Shown piece after piece: positions 53,980 through 62,805 of a stretch of 64,000 bases of DNA (its first letter is position 1; every line of letters starts with the position of its first letter). The translations under genes and the position numbers were made by a program. The notes beneath the pieces were generated by a model that did no database searches, was not told the origin of the DNA, and saw nothing but the letters and a program-made list of their open reading frames with translations. Source of the stretch: Shewanella profunda (GTDB lineage Bacteria; Pseudomonadota; Gammaproteobacteria; Enterobacterales; Shewanellaceae); NCBI RefSeq assembly GCF_023283765.1, contig NZ_JAKILG010000018.1, positions 1 to 64,000 of the forward strand, given 5' to 3'.

Positions 53980-53993
53980 TTGATCTAGATCAA
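53980..53993. promoter_or_regulatory. Perfect FNR/EtrA-type operator
   Basis: TTGATCTAGATCAA matches TTGAT-N4-ATCAA at every position. It lies about 54 bp upstream of the TetR ATG, near where a class II activator would sit for a start close to 54028, and over 220 bp from the carotenoid oxygenase start. Confidence 0.7.
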
Positions 53994-54006
53994 AGGTCAA
54001 CTTTTT

Positions 54007-54022
54007 TGTACTATATCGTACA
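54007..54022. promoter_or_regulatory. Candidate TetR-family operator
   Basis: TGTAC-TATATC-GTACA, an inverted repeat of GTAC-centred arms, 19 bp upstream of the TetR ATG and overlapping a likely -10 region. GTACAG recurs at 53968-53973. It suggests autorepression. Confidence 0.55.
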
Positions 54023-54040
54023 GTTATAGATGAGGTTGTC

Positions 54041-54661
54041 ATGAGACGAAAAACTGAAGCAAAACGATTGGTGTTTATAGAGGCAGCAGGTAGCTTGTTT
54101 CTTAATCATGGATTTTCAGCAGTGACGATGGAATCCATTGCCGCCGCAGCAAAAAGCTCTAAAGTTACACTTTATAATTACTTTTCTTCGAAAGAAGAGC
54201 TATTTGAGGCTTGGGCTTTTGAAGCCGGAAAGGGGGCATTCGAACAGCTTGTTGCTGCTATTGACGATAATATGAAACCTTATGATGTCTTGTTAAAAGT
54301 GGGAACTGCTTATCTAAAATTGATTACAAAACCAGAGGTTATCTCGATAAATCGACTCATTATTGGTGAGGTGGAAAGATTCCCACAGCTTGCTCAGCGT
54401 TTTTATTCTGTTGGTCCTAAACGCACACTTGCTAACCTTATTGTGGCCATTGATTCTCTTGTGGCGAGAGGGGCTCTCGTCGATCAAGATGCCAATAAAA
54501 TGGCCGTACATTTTAAAGCCCTATGTGAAGGGACAATGTTTGAAAGACTGATCTGGGGCATCGATTCTTTGCCCAGTGAGGCAAACATTAAAGTGCTAGT
54601 GGCTGAGGCCGTAGATAGGTTTATTCTTTTTTATGGTCAGACACCTAATGCCAAGAGCTAA
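54041..54661 (+). CDS. TetR-family transcriptional regulator
   Basis: A 206-aa repressor. The N-terminal helix-turn-helix is clear (AAGSLFLNHGFSAVTMESIAAAAKSSKVTLYNYFSSKEELF). The C-terminal ligand domain is of the AefR-like type, with VISINRLIIGEVERFPQLAQRFY. It probably controls the divergent carotenoid oxygenase gene and itself through the inverted repeat just upstream. Confidence 0.9.
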   Translation: MRRKTEAKRLVFIEAAGSLFLNHGFSAVTMESIAAAAKSSKVTLYNYFSSKEELFEAWAFEAGKGAFEQLVAAIDDNMKPYDVLLKVGTAYLKLITKPEVISINRLIIGEVERFPQLAQRFYSVGPKRTLANLIVAIDSLVARGALVDQDANKMAVHFKALCEGTMFERLIWGIDSLPSEANIKVLVAEAVDRFILFYGQTPNAKS

Positions 54662-54681
54662 GAGGTCCAATTCGTTCTTAA

Positions 54682-54945
54682 GCCATATTACTCTTATCAT
54701 CAGCCGTTCAAAAAGGGGTCTTAGCATTTGAAGCAGAACCTGTCGCCCACGTTAATCAACAGGTTGAGTTTGCTCGCAGGATGGGCAAGGTTTTTCATTG
54801 TATGCCTTATCCATTGGTGAAATTGCGTGATCTTGTGTTCGATAAATATTTTACAAAACTCGATCAAAAAGGGTTATTAGGCAGATCCGGAAAAGATCAG
54901 TTTATCCATGCAAGAGCTGCATATAAGTATCTTCAAATGAGTTAG
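54682..54945 (+). pseudogene. Remnant open frame of unknown origin
   Basis: Eighty-seven codons lie between an in-frame TAA (54679) and TAG (54943) with no good start or ribosome site. The composition is protein-like (VAHVNQQVEFARRMGK, YPLVKLRDLVFDKYF, DQFIHARAAYKYL). It overlaps the end of the GST gene by 4 nt. It may be the tail of a gene whose front was deleted; I do not recognise the family. It could also be an unexpressed frame. Confidence 0.35.
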
Positions 54946-55538
54946 TGAGGACGAGTTTCAACAAATGCAGGTAAATCTCGCATTTCACTAAACCAAAGTG
55001 CCGTTGCAGGCGCAACTTTTCGCCAATCGAGTCCCGGATGTCTAAAGTCCATATAATCAAGTAGGCAAATTAAGGCTAACTGTGGAGCTTGAACTGTGGC
55101 CTGGGTGATTACAGTTTGATGCTCCATCTGCATTAAACCGCGTAGCAATGCCTGTTCAAATCGCGAGGTCCAAAATACCGATCTCAAGCCTTCATCTTCA
55201 CGCATTTGCTCTTGGCGTAATTTCACCGCGCTATCAATTAATCCTTTTATCATGGAAAACTGACGCTGCAACACCCAATTGCTATTCGCCATACCGAACA
55301 TCTGTTCTTCGCCCAGCTCTGCATCTAAGTAACGCATAATAACTTCGCTATCATAAAGAGCTATACCATCATTCGTGATAAGGCATGGGATCTGGCCTAG
55401 CGGATTTGCGTCAAGCAGCTCTGCGGTGTTTTCAAAGGGATTGACCGTAACCTCTTCAATATCCTTAATACTCAAGTAACGGATTAACGTTCTAACGCAG
55501 CGGGCATAGGGCGACGCCTGAGAGCACAGCAACTTCAT
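54942..55538 (-). CDS. Glutathione S-transferase family protein
   Basis: A 198-aa cytosolic protein. The N-terminal thioredoxin-like domain (about 1-80) has LCSQASPYARCVRTLI, NPLGQIPCLI with the cis-Pro, and YDSEVIMRYLD for glutathione binding; the helical C-terminal domain follows. Close in pattern to YibF-like GSTs. Substrate unknown. The ATG at 55538 follows AAGGA at 8 bp; a TTG one codon earlier is possible. Single gene. Confidence 0.88.
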   Translation of the reverse strand: MKLLCSQASPYARCVRTLIRYLSIKDIEEVTVNPFENTAELLDANPLGQIPCLITNDGIALYDSEVIMRYLDAELGEEQMFGMANSNWVLQRQFSMIKGLIDSAVKLRQEQMREDEGLRSVFWTSRFEQALLRGLMQMEHQTVITQATVQAPQLALICLLDYMDFRHPGLDWRKVAPATALWFSEMRDLPAFVETRPH

Positions 55539-55769
55539 CAAAATATCCTTCTATTTGTTTAAGTTATCAATTTTTAAGCTATTACCATCCTAAATGAGAG
55601 TTCCTAATTATGCTACTACTTGCCACAGCAACAGGATCTCAATAAGCAGACTCTTCACTCCATGGATTTTTACCTGTCATGGCTTAAGCAACTGTCATCA
55701 ATTATCTTGCCTAAAATGCTTTAAATACCGACCGAAGCTGTATTTTGACGTCACTTGGGAATAGAGACA

Positions 55770-56519
55770 TCACCAGTATTTTTCGACGGTAATTTGCCCG
55801 GGTGCACGGCGTAAATTCTTAGTGAGACCTTTATCGAGTAAGACTGACTGAGCGCCGCTAATCATGCCGGGATTGCCACAGACCATTACTTGGGAATCGG
55901 TCATACTCAGTGTTAATCCTACCTTATGCTCTATTTCTCCTGAGGCTAAACCTTCGGGAATACGACATTGCAAGGCGCCCACCACCACTTCACGAGTCAC
56001 GCATAAACAGAGAATAAATTGCTTTGGATACTGTTGCTCGTAGCCGCGGAGTTTTTCGAGATATGCTAAATCCTTTGCTTCTCTAACTCCGTACACAAGC
56101 ACAATTTTTTCAAAACGTTGCCAAGGTTCAGCAGTATCGAGCATAGAAAGAAAGGGCCCGACCGCCGTCCCTGTAGCTAAAAACCATAAGTGCTTACCTT
56201 GGAGCTCCCCCTTAGGGATTTCATTTAAGGTCATAAAACCCGTTGCAGTTGTGCTAATTTCAATCTCATCGCCTATGGTTAAGTGTTGTAATTGAGGGGA
56301 CAATTGCCCTTCTTCTACCGCGACCGCAAGTACTTCTGCATAGGGTTTATCGGGCGAGTTTACGAGCGAGTATGCTCTAGCGACACGTTTTTCGTCTTGA
56401 ACTTGGCTTAGCTTAATAAATTGACCGGGAATAAATGGCGCCAGTTCTGCGGCAATTCGCAGTGAAAATAATTTATCATTCCAATCAATACGTTCAATAA
56501 CTCTTCCCCTAGTCCACAT
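55770..56519 (-). CDS. fpr: Ferredoxin/flavodoxin-NADP+ reductase
   Basis: A 249-aa flavoenzyme that moves electrons between NADPH and ferredoxin or flavodoxin. FAD-binding RAYSLVNSP is in the first domain, NADP-binding ATGTAVGPFLSML and VCGNPGM in the second, and the C-terminal aromatic end TVEKYW matches E. coli Fpr (TAEHYW). Supports Fe-S assembly, methionine synthase and oxidative stress responses. No SoxS-type box was recognised upstream. Single gene. Confidence 0.95.
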   Translation of the reverse strand: MWTRGRVIERIDWNDKLFSLRIAAELAPFIPGQFIKLSQVQDEKRVARAYSLVNSPDKPYAEVLAVAVEEGQLSPQLQHLTIGDEIEISTTATGFMTLNEIPKGELQGKHLWFLATGTAVGPFLSMLDTAEPWQRFEKIVLVYGVREAKDLAYLEKLRGYEQQYPKQFILCLCVTREVVVGALQCRIPEGLASGEIEHKVGLTLSMTDSQVMVCGNPGMISGAQSVLLDKGLTKNLRRAPGQITVEKYW

Positions 56520-56641
56520 AACTTGCCCTCAAGCAAAACCTTGAATAGAGCCCTAGCATATACCCAAGCTACCTCAAGATGCGAGTTTCTGAGTGCTTAA
56601 GGTGCTGAACAAACTCTAATATTAATGGTTAATCACCCAAT

Positions 56642-56667
56642 AAAAACCCCTTTTAATAAAGGGGTTT
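56642..56667 (-). terminator. Terminator of the DUF5610-like gene
   Basis: AAACCCCTTT-ATTA-AAAGGGGTTT followed by TTTA on the minus strand, 30 bp past the stop. Confidence 0.85.
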
Positions 56668-56696
56668 AGGTGAAATGAACTGGAAAAGCTATTGGA

Positions 56697-57302
56697 TTAT
56701 GTAGCAGCCGTCTGGCTCTCATCATTTTTCTTATTGAAACTGTCTCTAAAGGTTTGTAAACCCTCTTGTACTAGAGAATAAGTTTTATCAACGCCGTCAG
56801 CAATATCGCCCTCTAATACTTTAAGACCAGATAAAATATCCCTTGCATCCTTAAAACCGCTATCTATAGCTCCACCAATAATGGCCATAAAACTATCGAG
56901 CTGCTCATCAAAACCCATTCCTGAGTTCTGCTGCTGATGGATACTAAAAAACTGAGTTGCAAAGCTAACAATACGATCGGCCGTTGCTTCTGGCGAAGTA
57001 TCAACACCATTGTCATAGGCTGTTTGAATCGCATTTTCACCCATACTCGGGGCTAACTCTTTGTTTATCGCCTCGATTGCCGCGCGATAGAGCAAAACCA
57101 TAGACTTATCGCCTGCCTTGATATTAACATCCTGCTGAGCTGATAAAATGGCTTGATTCATCAGCTGTTTACTTGTCTGTTGTACCGTTAACTTAGAGGA
57201 GACGTCAGGGGCTTTAGATTCACTCGCATCGGCGCCTTTAGGGGCATTTTTATGGGGCAAAGATGTGCTCTGCTGAGTCTGAGCGGATTTATTGATTTCC
57301 AT
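56697..57302 (-). CDS. DUF5610-like protein
   Basis: A 201-aa protein of unknown function. The first ~60 residues are low-complexity (Ser/Gln/Lys-rich). A helical DUF5610-like region follows, with SMVLLYRAAIEAINKELAPSMGENAIQTAYDNGVDTSPEATADRIVSFATQFF; the C-terminus is helical. Family members I recall are marine and often near regulatory or flagellar-type genes. The ATG at 57302 is chosen because the 18-residue upstream extension is not conserved in look. Single gene. Confidence 0.7.
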   Translation of the reverse strand: MEINKSAQTQQSTSLPHKNAPKGADASESKAPDVSSKLTVQQTSKQLMNQAILSAQQDVNIKAGDKSMVLLYRAAIEAINKELAPSMGENAIQTAYDNGVDTSPEATADRIVSFATQFFSIHQQQNSGMGFDEQLDSFMAIIGGAIDSGFKDARDILSGLKVLEGDIADGVDKTYSLVQEGLQTFRDSFNKKNDESQTAAT

Positions 57303-57497
57303 GGTGGCTATCCATTCAATTCGGGTCGACCTAATTATCGACCAAAATTTGAACAACTTTAGTAATTTTTAAATTTACAGTACTATCAAACCGTAACGCT
57401 ATGATAAAACCTGCATAAATTGGCGGTTATTTTAAAAGTGTTAATCCAGCCGCAACCACTAAGATGCTTATCTAAGTCTATAAAAAGGATGTAACAC

Positions 57498-58103
57498 ATG
57501 GCTGCATGTCACAATATTAATCAGTTAAGCTTTCAAGTATTTGTGAGTTTGCCAAGATGCAGTTTCATTACCCACCTGTCACTCCTTAAGCTGTTAACTG
57601 GATTTTTGTTATTGATCTGTCTTGGTTTATCCTCAATAAATCAAGCCGTCGCAGATACTAGATTGATCGTTCTCGTCAGGCATGCTGAAAAAACTAACCT
57701 GCAGATTGATGATCCCCAATTATCTCCCCAAGGAGAAATGCGAGCCGTAGCACTTATCACAGCCTTAAATCGCACACCGCTATCGCAACTTATCGCAACA
57801 CAGTATCAACGCACTCAACAAACGCTGGCTCCCATGAGTAAAATACGTCATTTACCCGTAACTATAGTGCCTGCTCAAAAACCTATCGAAGTGCATATCC
57901 AACAAATCGTTGAACAAGTCTATGCGGTAAAAGGTAATTCATTAATCGTAGGGCATTCCAATACTATCCCGCTTATTATCAAAGCACTTGGTGGCCCCGA
58001 GATCAGCGCCATCAATGAAAATGATTACAGCCAACTTTTTTTACTCTCCATAGGTGATGGTCAGAGCGCGAGTCTAATTGCGACACGTTATGGGCAAGAA
58101 TAA
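57498..58103 (+). CDS. Exported histidine phosphatase family protein
   Basis: A 201-aa protein. A hydrophobic N-terminal segment (about 35-50, LLTGFLLLICLGLSS, then ADT) looks like a signal peptide, longer than usual; translation may start at a later Met. The phosphatase core begins RLIVLVRHAEKT with the RHG/RHA motif, and VGHSNTIP holds the second catalytic His. It should remove phosphate from a small substrate in the periplasm. Twelve base pairs upstream of the FMN enzyme gene, probably one operon. Confidence 0.82.
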   Translation: MAACHNINQLSFQVFVSLPRCSFITHLSLLKLLTGFLLLICLGLSSINQAVADTRLIVLVRHAEKTNLQIDDPQLSPQGEMRAVALITALNRTPLSQLIATQYQRTQQTLAPMSKIRHLPVTIVPAQKPIEVHIQQIVEQVYAVKGNSLIVGHSNTIPLIIKALGGPEISAINENDYSQLFLLSIGDGQSASLIATRYGQE

Positions 58104-58115
58104 AGGATAAAAAAT

Positions 58116-59606
58116 ATGAGTGAACAACATTGGTTTATGTGGGGGCTAGATCTGTTTTCAGGGTTATTTTTAATCCTAATAGGACTCGGAGTACTTGCCC
58201 TCTTCTACATGTATATCGCCGACAAAATGCAGACTAAACAAGCAATCAGACACAACTATCCCGTTATTGGCCGTTTTAGATACTTATTTGAGAAGCAAGG
58301 AGAATTCTTTAGACAGTACTTTTTCACCCAAGATAGGGAAGAACTGCCTTTTAACCGCGCTGAACGAAGCTGGGTATACCGCGCCGCTAAGAATGTTGAT
58401 AGAACGATTGCCTTTGGTTCGACTCGTCCCTTGGATAACGCTGGCACTATTATGTTTATGAACACGGCCTTCCCTACCCAAGATGAAGATATCACTCCAA
58501 TCTACCCTGTCACTATTGGCCCACACTGCAAAGAACCTTATACCACTCAAGCCATTTGCCATATTTCTGCCATGAGTTATGGCGCCCTCTCACGGCCTGC
58601 AATTACCGCACTATCCCACGGTGCGGCACTAGCGGGTTGTTGGTTGAATACGGGAGAAGGTGGTCTGAGTTCCTACCACCTAAAGGGAGGTTGTGATCTC
58701 GTCTTTCAAATCGGTACGGCAAAATATGGTGTACGTAATGAACAGGGTCACTTAGACGATGCAAAACTCAAATCCATTGCCGCCCATCCAGAAGTTAAAA
58801 TGTTTGAAATTAAAATGAGTCAAGGGGCAAAACCAGGCAAAGGCGGTATACTGCCCGGCATAAAAGTCACCGAGGAAATTGCCCATATTCGTGGCATTCC
58901 CCAAGGGCTGGACTCCATTAGTCCCAATGGCCATATCGAATTTAAATCCGTTGGCGATATTCTGGACATGATAGCCAGGGTTCGTGAAGTAACAGGTAAA
59001 CCAACAGGGATTAAAGCCGTACTCGGTGATGTGCTATGGCTAGAAGATTTTTGTGATGAAATAGAACGCCGAGGTGAAGACTCTGCACCCGACTTTTTTA
59101 CCTTAGACAGCGCAGACGGCGGTACAGGTGCAGCACCTCAGTCTTTGATGGACTATGTGGGTTTACCGCTTAAGGAAAGTTTGCCCATTTTAGTTAATAT
59201 TTTGATCCAACGGGGTTTGCGTAAGCGAATTAAAGTCATCGCGTCTGGCAAGCTGATAGTGCCATCGAGAGTCGCTTGGGCATTAGCATTAGGTGCCGAT
59301 TTTATTACCTCTGCCCGCGGTAATATGTTCGCCCTTGGATGCATTCAAGCTTTGCAGTGCAACAAAGATACCTGCCCAACGGGGATAACGACCCACAATA
59401 AAAAGCTACAACAAGGTCTAAATCCAAGGGATAAGTCGATGCGGGTCGCCAACTATAATCATAACCTACACCACGACTTAGCTTTGATTGCCCATTCCTG
59501 TGGTGTGACAGAGCCAAGGCAACTTAAACTCTCCCACGTTCGGATTGTGCTCGATAGTGGTCTGTCTATTTCCCTCGATAAATACTATTCGCATATAAAT
59601 CAGTAG
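58116..59606 (+). CDS. FMN-binding glutamate synthase-like protein (GltB2 domain)
   Basis: A 496-aa protein. One N-terminal membrane helix (about 10-32) is followed by a stand-alone glutamate synthase large-subunit-like FMN barrel: NTGEGGLSSYH, KMSQGAKPGKGGILPG, DSADGGTGAAP, KVIASGKL, and the Cys cluster LQCNKDTCPTGITTHN, which marks the 3Fe-4S site. It lacks the glutaminase domain of GltB, so the amine donor or electron partner differs. The reaction is unproven. It is preceded by a histidine phosphatase gene. Confidence 0.85.
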   Translation: MSEQHWFMWGLDLFSGLFLILIGLGVLALFYMYIADKMQTKQAIRHNYPVIGRFRYLFEKQGEFFRQYFFTQDREELPFNRAERSWVYRAAKNVDRTIAFGSTRPLDNAGTIMFMNTAFPTQDEDITPIYPVTIGPHCKEPYTTQAICHISAMSYGALSRPAITALSHGAALAGCWLNTGEGGLSSYHLKGGCDLVFQIGTAKYGVRNEQGHLDDAKLKSIAAHPEVKMFEIKMSQGAKPGKGGILPGIKVTEEIAHIRGIPQGLDSISPNGHIEFKSVGDILDMIARVREVTGKPTGIKAVLGDVLWLEDFCDEIERRGEDSAPDFFTLDSADGGTGAAPQSLMDYVGLPLKESLPILVNILIQRGLRKRIKVIASGKLIVPSRVAWALALGADFITSARGNMFALGCIQALQCNKDTCPTGITTHNKKLQQGLNPRDKSMRVANYNHNLHHDLALIAHSCGVTEPRQLKLSHVRIVLDSGLSISLDKYYSHINQ

Positions 59607-59701
59607 CTGAAAATGCATCTAATTACGTGCTTGTGCAACTTTCGTCTACACTGGGTAAGTAGAGGTATATTTGAATGCGCATCACAAAAGAGGTAAGATC
59701 C

Positions 59702-59761
59702 GTGAAGCATCGCATAATTGAAATACCTAATCTGCGTCACACAATTGAGGAAACACTTTGA
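59702..59761 (+). CDS. Possible 19-aa leader ORF
   Basis: GTG start after AAGAGGT, encoding MKHRIIEIPNLRHTIEETL, then TGA overlapping the TTG start of the next gene (TTTGA). It could be a translational coupling leader. Only the good ribosome site and the overlap support it. Confidence 0.3.
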   Translation: MKHRIIEIPNLRHTIEETL

Positions 59762-59967
59762 AATCAAGCTTTGGAAGCCAACTGCCCGCCAGTAAAACTG
59801 TAAGCACGAGCTGTAAGAGCTGTAACCGCTTGACCGAAATCGAAGGCGAGCTTGTGTGTTTTCGTGAAGGGCAGATTATCCGGCTTACTCTCATCGATGA
59901 ATCGACAACCAAATTAAATCTTTTATGCGAAGGCTGGAAAGGGGGAAAGCTTAGGGGGATGTTGTAA
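59758..59967 (+). CDS. Small Cys-containing protein of unknown function
   Basis: A 69-aa protein with a TTG start after GAGGAA at 6 bp; no other in-frame start exists because a TGA lies just upstream. It has CKSC near residue 20, then VCF and LLC, which could form a small zinc-ribbon-like site. The rest (GQIIRLTLIDESTTKLNLLCEGWKGG) is beta-rich. No family recognised. It ends before a minus-strand small gene. Confidence 0.5.
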   Translation: MKSSFGSQLPASKTVSTSCKSCNRLTEIEGELVCFREGQIIRLTLIDESTTKLNLLCEGWKGGKLRGML

Positions 59968-60009
59968 ATCGTTTCCCTATTCCCCCTACAGTTGTATCAA
60001 CAACGATAG

Positions 60010-60267
60010 CTAATGCATCCCCATTGATTCTCTATGAGAGATGTTCATATCTCGGATCACACCGACGAGAGGTATTTCTTCGTTCATTTTTGCCAATGTC
60101 AAACGACGTGTCGTGACCTTCAACCCTGCATTTAGCTCAGCATGAATACGTTGTAGTGAATCATAATCCACGCCACGCTTTTTTAAGGTCGCCATAATTG
60201 CAAACCAATCAGTGGCGACTTTTTCTTCTTTGCCTTCAATGTTGACTCTAAGTGAAATATTCTCCAT
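60010..60267 (-). CDS. Small conserved-looking protein of unknown function
   Basis: An 85-aa protein starting MENISLRVNIEGKEEKVATDWF. It has two short helices (FAIMATLKKRGVDYDSLQRIHAELNAGLKV) and a final RDMNISHRESMGMH. The ATG at 60267 is chosen because AGAGG lies 9 bp upstream; the frame extended to 60447 overlaps the ABC gene and is not protein-like. It lies 79 bp after the ABC transporter gene in the same direction. Confidence 0.6.
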   Translation of the reverse strand: MENISLRVNIEGKEEKVATDWFAIMATLKKRGVDYDSLQRIHAELNAGLKVTTRRLTLAKMNEEIPLVGVIRDMNISHRESMGMH

Positions 60268-60346
60268 GTCACACCTCTTTCGATTGATTGATGGCATTTG
60301 AGTATAGAGAACCGAAGCTGAATAAAGACTGAACTGTATTGTGCAA

Positions 60347-62143
60347 TTAAACACCCATGGGCAGTTGTGATTGCTCATTTTGTATTCGCCACAGTTTAGC
60401 GTATAGCCCTCCCATTGCCAGTAAGGAAGCGTGATTACCTTGCTCAACTATCTCGCCTTGGCTCAATACAACAATTTGATCAGCATCGACTATCGTCGAA
60501 AGCCTGTGGGCAACCACAAGGCTAGTATGTCCCTTAGCGACTTCACGTAGCGCTGATAAAATGGCCTGCTCAGAGCGGCTATCGAGTGATGAGGTCGCCT
60601 CATCAAATACCAGCACAGGCGACCCCTTAAGAATGGCCCTCGCTATAGCAACTCGCTGTTTTTCTCCACCCGATAACTTTAAGCCGCGCTCACCTACTTT
60701 AGTATCCCAACCTTGGGAGAGTGAAGCGATAAACTGTTCTAAGTGCGCGAGTTTAATCGCATTACGCACTTCGTCATCGCTCGCGTCAGGGCGACCATAA
60801 CGAATGTTTTCCACTAAGGAATCGTTAAAAAGCACAGTATCCTGCGGCACGATCGCAATCGCACGTCGTAGCGCATCTTGGGTAAGATGGCGAATATCTT
60901 GACCATCGATCTTGATCGCGCCTTGGTCTACATCGTAGAAACGAAACAGTAATTTAATGAGTGTCGATTTACCCGCACCACTATCACCGACAACCGCGAC
61001 TTTTTTACCCGCGGCCACCTTAAAGCTCACATCCCGCAAAATCTGCCGGTCATCATAACTAAAGTTAACATTCTCAAAAGAAAGCTCTCCCTTTGATGGC
61101 TGAAAGTCGAGGGCATCGGGTGAATCGACGATCCTAGGATATTTATCGAGCAGGCTAAACATACGTTCGATATTGGCTAAGGCACCACGGATTTCGCGAT
61201 AAACAAAACCGAGAAAGTTTAATGGCATAAAGAGTTGCATCATAAACGCGTTGATCAATACAAAATCACCCAATGTCATTTCGCCATAGGTTACACGGTA
61301 TGCCGCTAGCGCCATCATGGCCGTCATGGCTAATGCAATAATGATGGCTTGCCCACCATTGAGGGCAAAGAGCGATAAACGGTTTTTACGCTTCGCGACT
61401 TCCCATTGATCTAAAGCTTGATCGTATCTATCAGACTCATATTTCTCATTATTGAAGTACTTTACGGTTTCATAGTTCAGCAAACTATCTATGGCTCTGG
61501 TGTTGGATAGCGAATCCGCCTTAGCCGCATCACGCACATATTCAGTGCGCCACTCAGTCGCAATAACGGAAAAAAGGATATAAGCCAGTACAGAGAAAAA
61601 GGTAATTGACGCAAATGCAATACCGTAATTAAAGAAGAAAATGCCAATGACCATGGCAATTTCGAGTAAGGTTGGCACTATATTGAACACCATAAAACGC
61701 ATTAAAAAGCTCACACCACTCGTGCCGCGCTCAATATCCCGCGATAAACCACCTGTTCTGCGTTCTAGGTGAAAATCCAAATCTAACCGATGCAAATGAT
61801 CAAATACTGCTAAACCCAAACGACGGATAGCTCGTTCTGTGACTCGACCAAATAGCGTATCGCGTATTTCCCCCGTAATCACAGTCAATAAACGCACCGC
61901 GCCGTAGGCAAGCACTAAGCCAACAGGAACGCTTAATGCCTGTATCGTTTTATCGGCATCTAAAGTATCGACTAAGTGTTTAAGGATAAATGGCAGTGCG
62001 ACACTCGCGAGTTTTGCCACCACAAGACAAGACATAGCTAAGGTAATACGACCTTTATATTCAAGCAAATAGGGCCAAAGCAACTTCATAACATGCCAGT
62101 TGAGTTTATCTATTGGACCTTCAAAATATAATGTTGGGCGCAT
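60347..62143 (-). CDS. ATM1/HMT1-type ABC exporter (fused permease-ATPase)
   Basis: A 598-aa half-transporter. Six membrane helices in the first ~320 residues (ITLAMSCLVVAKLASVALPFILK and others), then the ATPase: Walker A GDSGAGKST, LSGGEKQRVAIARAIL, Walker B VLVFDEATSSLD and the switch His in VVAHRLST. The layout TERAIRRLGLAVFDHLHRLDLDFHLERRTGGLSRDIERG is typical of ATM1-like exporters, which in bacteria export glutathione conjugates or metals. It works as a homodimer. Single gene or with the small gene downstream. Confidence 0.9.
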   Translation of the reverse strand: MRPTLYFEGPIDKLNWHVMKLLWPYLLEYKGRITLAMSCLVVAKLASVALPFILKHLVDTLDADKTIQALSVPVGLVLAYGAVRLLTVITGEIRDTLFGRVTERAIRRLGLAVFDHLHRLDLDFHLERRTGGLSRDIERGTSGVSFLMRFMVFNIVPTLLEIAMVIGIFFFNYGIAFASITFFSVLAYILFSVIATEWRTEYVRDAAKADSLSNTRAIDSLLNYETVKYFNNEKYESDRYDQALDQWEVAKRKNRLSLFALNGGQAIIIALAMTAMMALAAYRVTYGEMTLGDFVLINAFMMQLFMPLNFLGFVYREIRGALANIERMFSLLDKYPRIVDSPDALDFQPSKGELSFENVNFSYDDRQILRDVSFKVAAGKKVAVVGDSGAGKSTLIKLLFRFYDVDQGAIKIDGQDIRHLTQDALRRAIAIVPQDTVLFNDSLVENIRYGRPDASDDEVRNAIKLAHLEQFIASLSQGWDTKVGERGLKLSGGEKQRVAIARAILKGSPVLVFDEATSSLDSRSEQAILSALREVAKGHTSLVVAHRLSTIVDADQIVVLSQGEIVEQGNHASLLAMGGLYAKLWRIQNEQSQLPMGV

Positions 62144-62579
62144 ATGACTTAACCTTAAATGAGTTAGGTCAATTGTAACAGCAGATACCGACGTTAGGTG
62201 GAATCAAACCGACAAAGCTTGAATAAAATCAATCAGATTTACCTAACAGACAAGCAAGATTTAGACAGATAAACGCCATAATCGCCATGTCATTCCTACG
62301 ACAATGAGGGATATGCAATGTAGGCCTATCAACGGCAACCGCAACTCATAGACAAAGGCTGCCTTATCGGTATGCCAGCCGCTAAAATAAGCCGTAATAG
62401 TGAGATTTATAGTGTTGATTATTTTTCCAGATTTACCCAAAATGCCACTGGGATTGGTTATGTAAAGCAGCAGAATTTGCTAATCTCAAGACGCTAGATA
62501 GGGTGGTGTAAGCGCAACGCACTTATATCTGGCAGTGACATTTAGATTACTCAATTAAATCAAGATCAAAGGAAGCTTT
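62144..62579. other. Intergenic region, mostly empty
   Basis: A 436-bp divergent spacer, A/T-rich, with no ORF of family character, terminator or operator that I can support. It should hold promoters for the ABC gene and for the small gene at 62580. Confidence 0.4.
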
Positions 62580-62756
62580 ATGTTGGATTCCGCTAAAGTT
62601 CAATACCCGCCATTACCACTGATCCAAACTTGGGTGTGGATGATGATAGAATCAGGCAATCCAGAAATTCAGGACAAAGGTCGAAACAACCTTATTGCCG
62701 CCTTTGGTAGCTTAGCCAAAGCGAACGAATATTTAGCCGAAATGAGCAATAAATAA
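62580..62756 (+). CDS. Small protein, 58 aa, unknown function
   Basis: ATG with AAAGGAAG at 7 bp, 58 codons, then TAATAA and a terminator. The sequence has LPLIQTWVWMMIESGNPEIQ and LIAAFGSLAKANEYLAEMSNK, a compact helical protein with two Trp. It has a good ribosome site and its own terminator, which marks a real gene. I do not recognise a family. Confidence 0.7.
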   Translation: MLDSAKVQYPPLPLIQTWVWMMIESGNPEIQDKGRNNLIAAFGSLAKANEYLAEMSNK

Positions 62757-62763
62757 TAAAGAT

Positions 62764-62790
62764 AAAGGCGCCGGTAAGCGCCTTTGTTTT
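62764..62790 (+). terminator. Terminator between the small gene and aroG
   Basis: AAAGGCGC (62764-62771) pairs with GCGCCTTT (62778-62785), then GTTTT, 7 bp past the small-gene stop. It also lies just past the aroG stop. Confidence 0.85.
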
Positions 62791-62805
62791 GTGTCTGTGA
62801 CTCTT

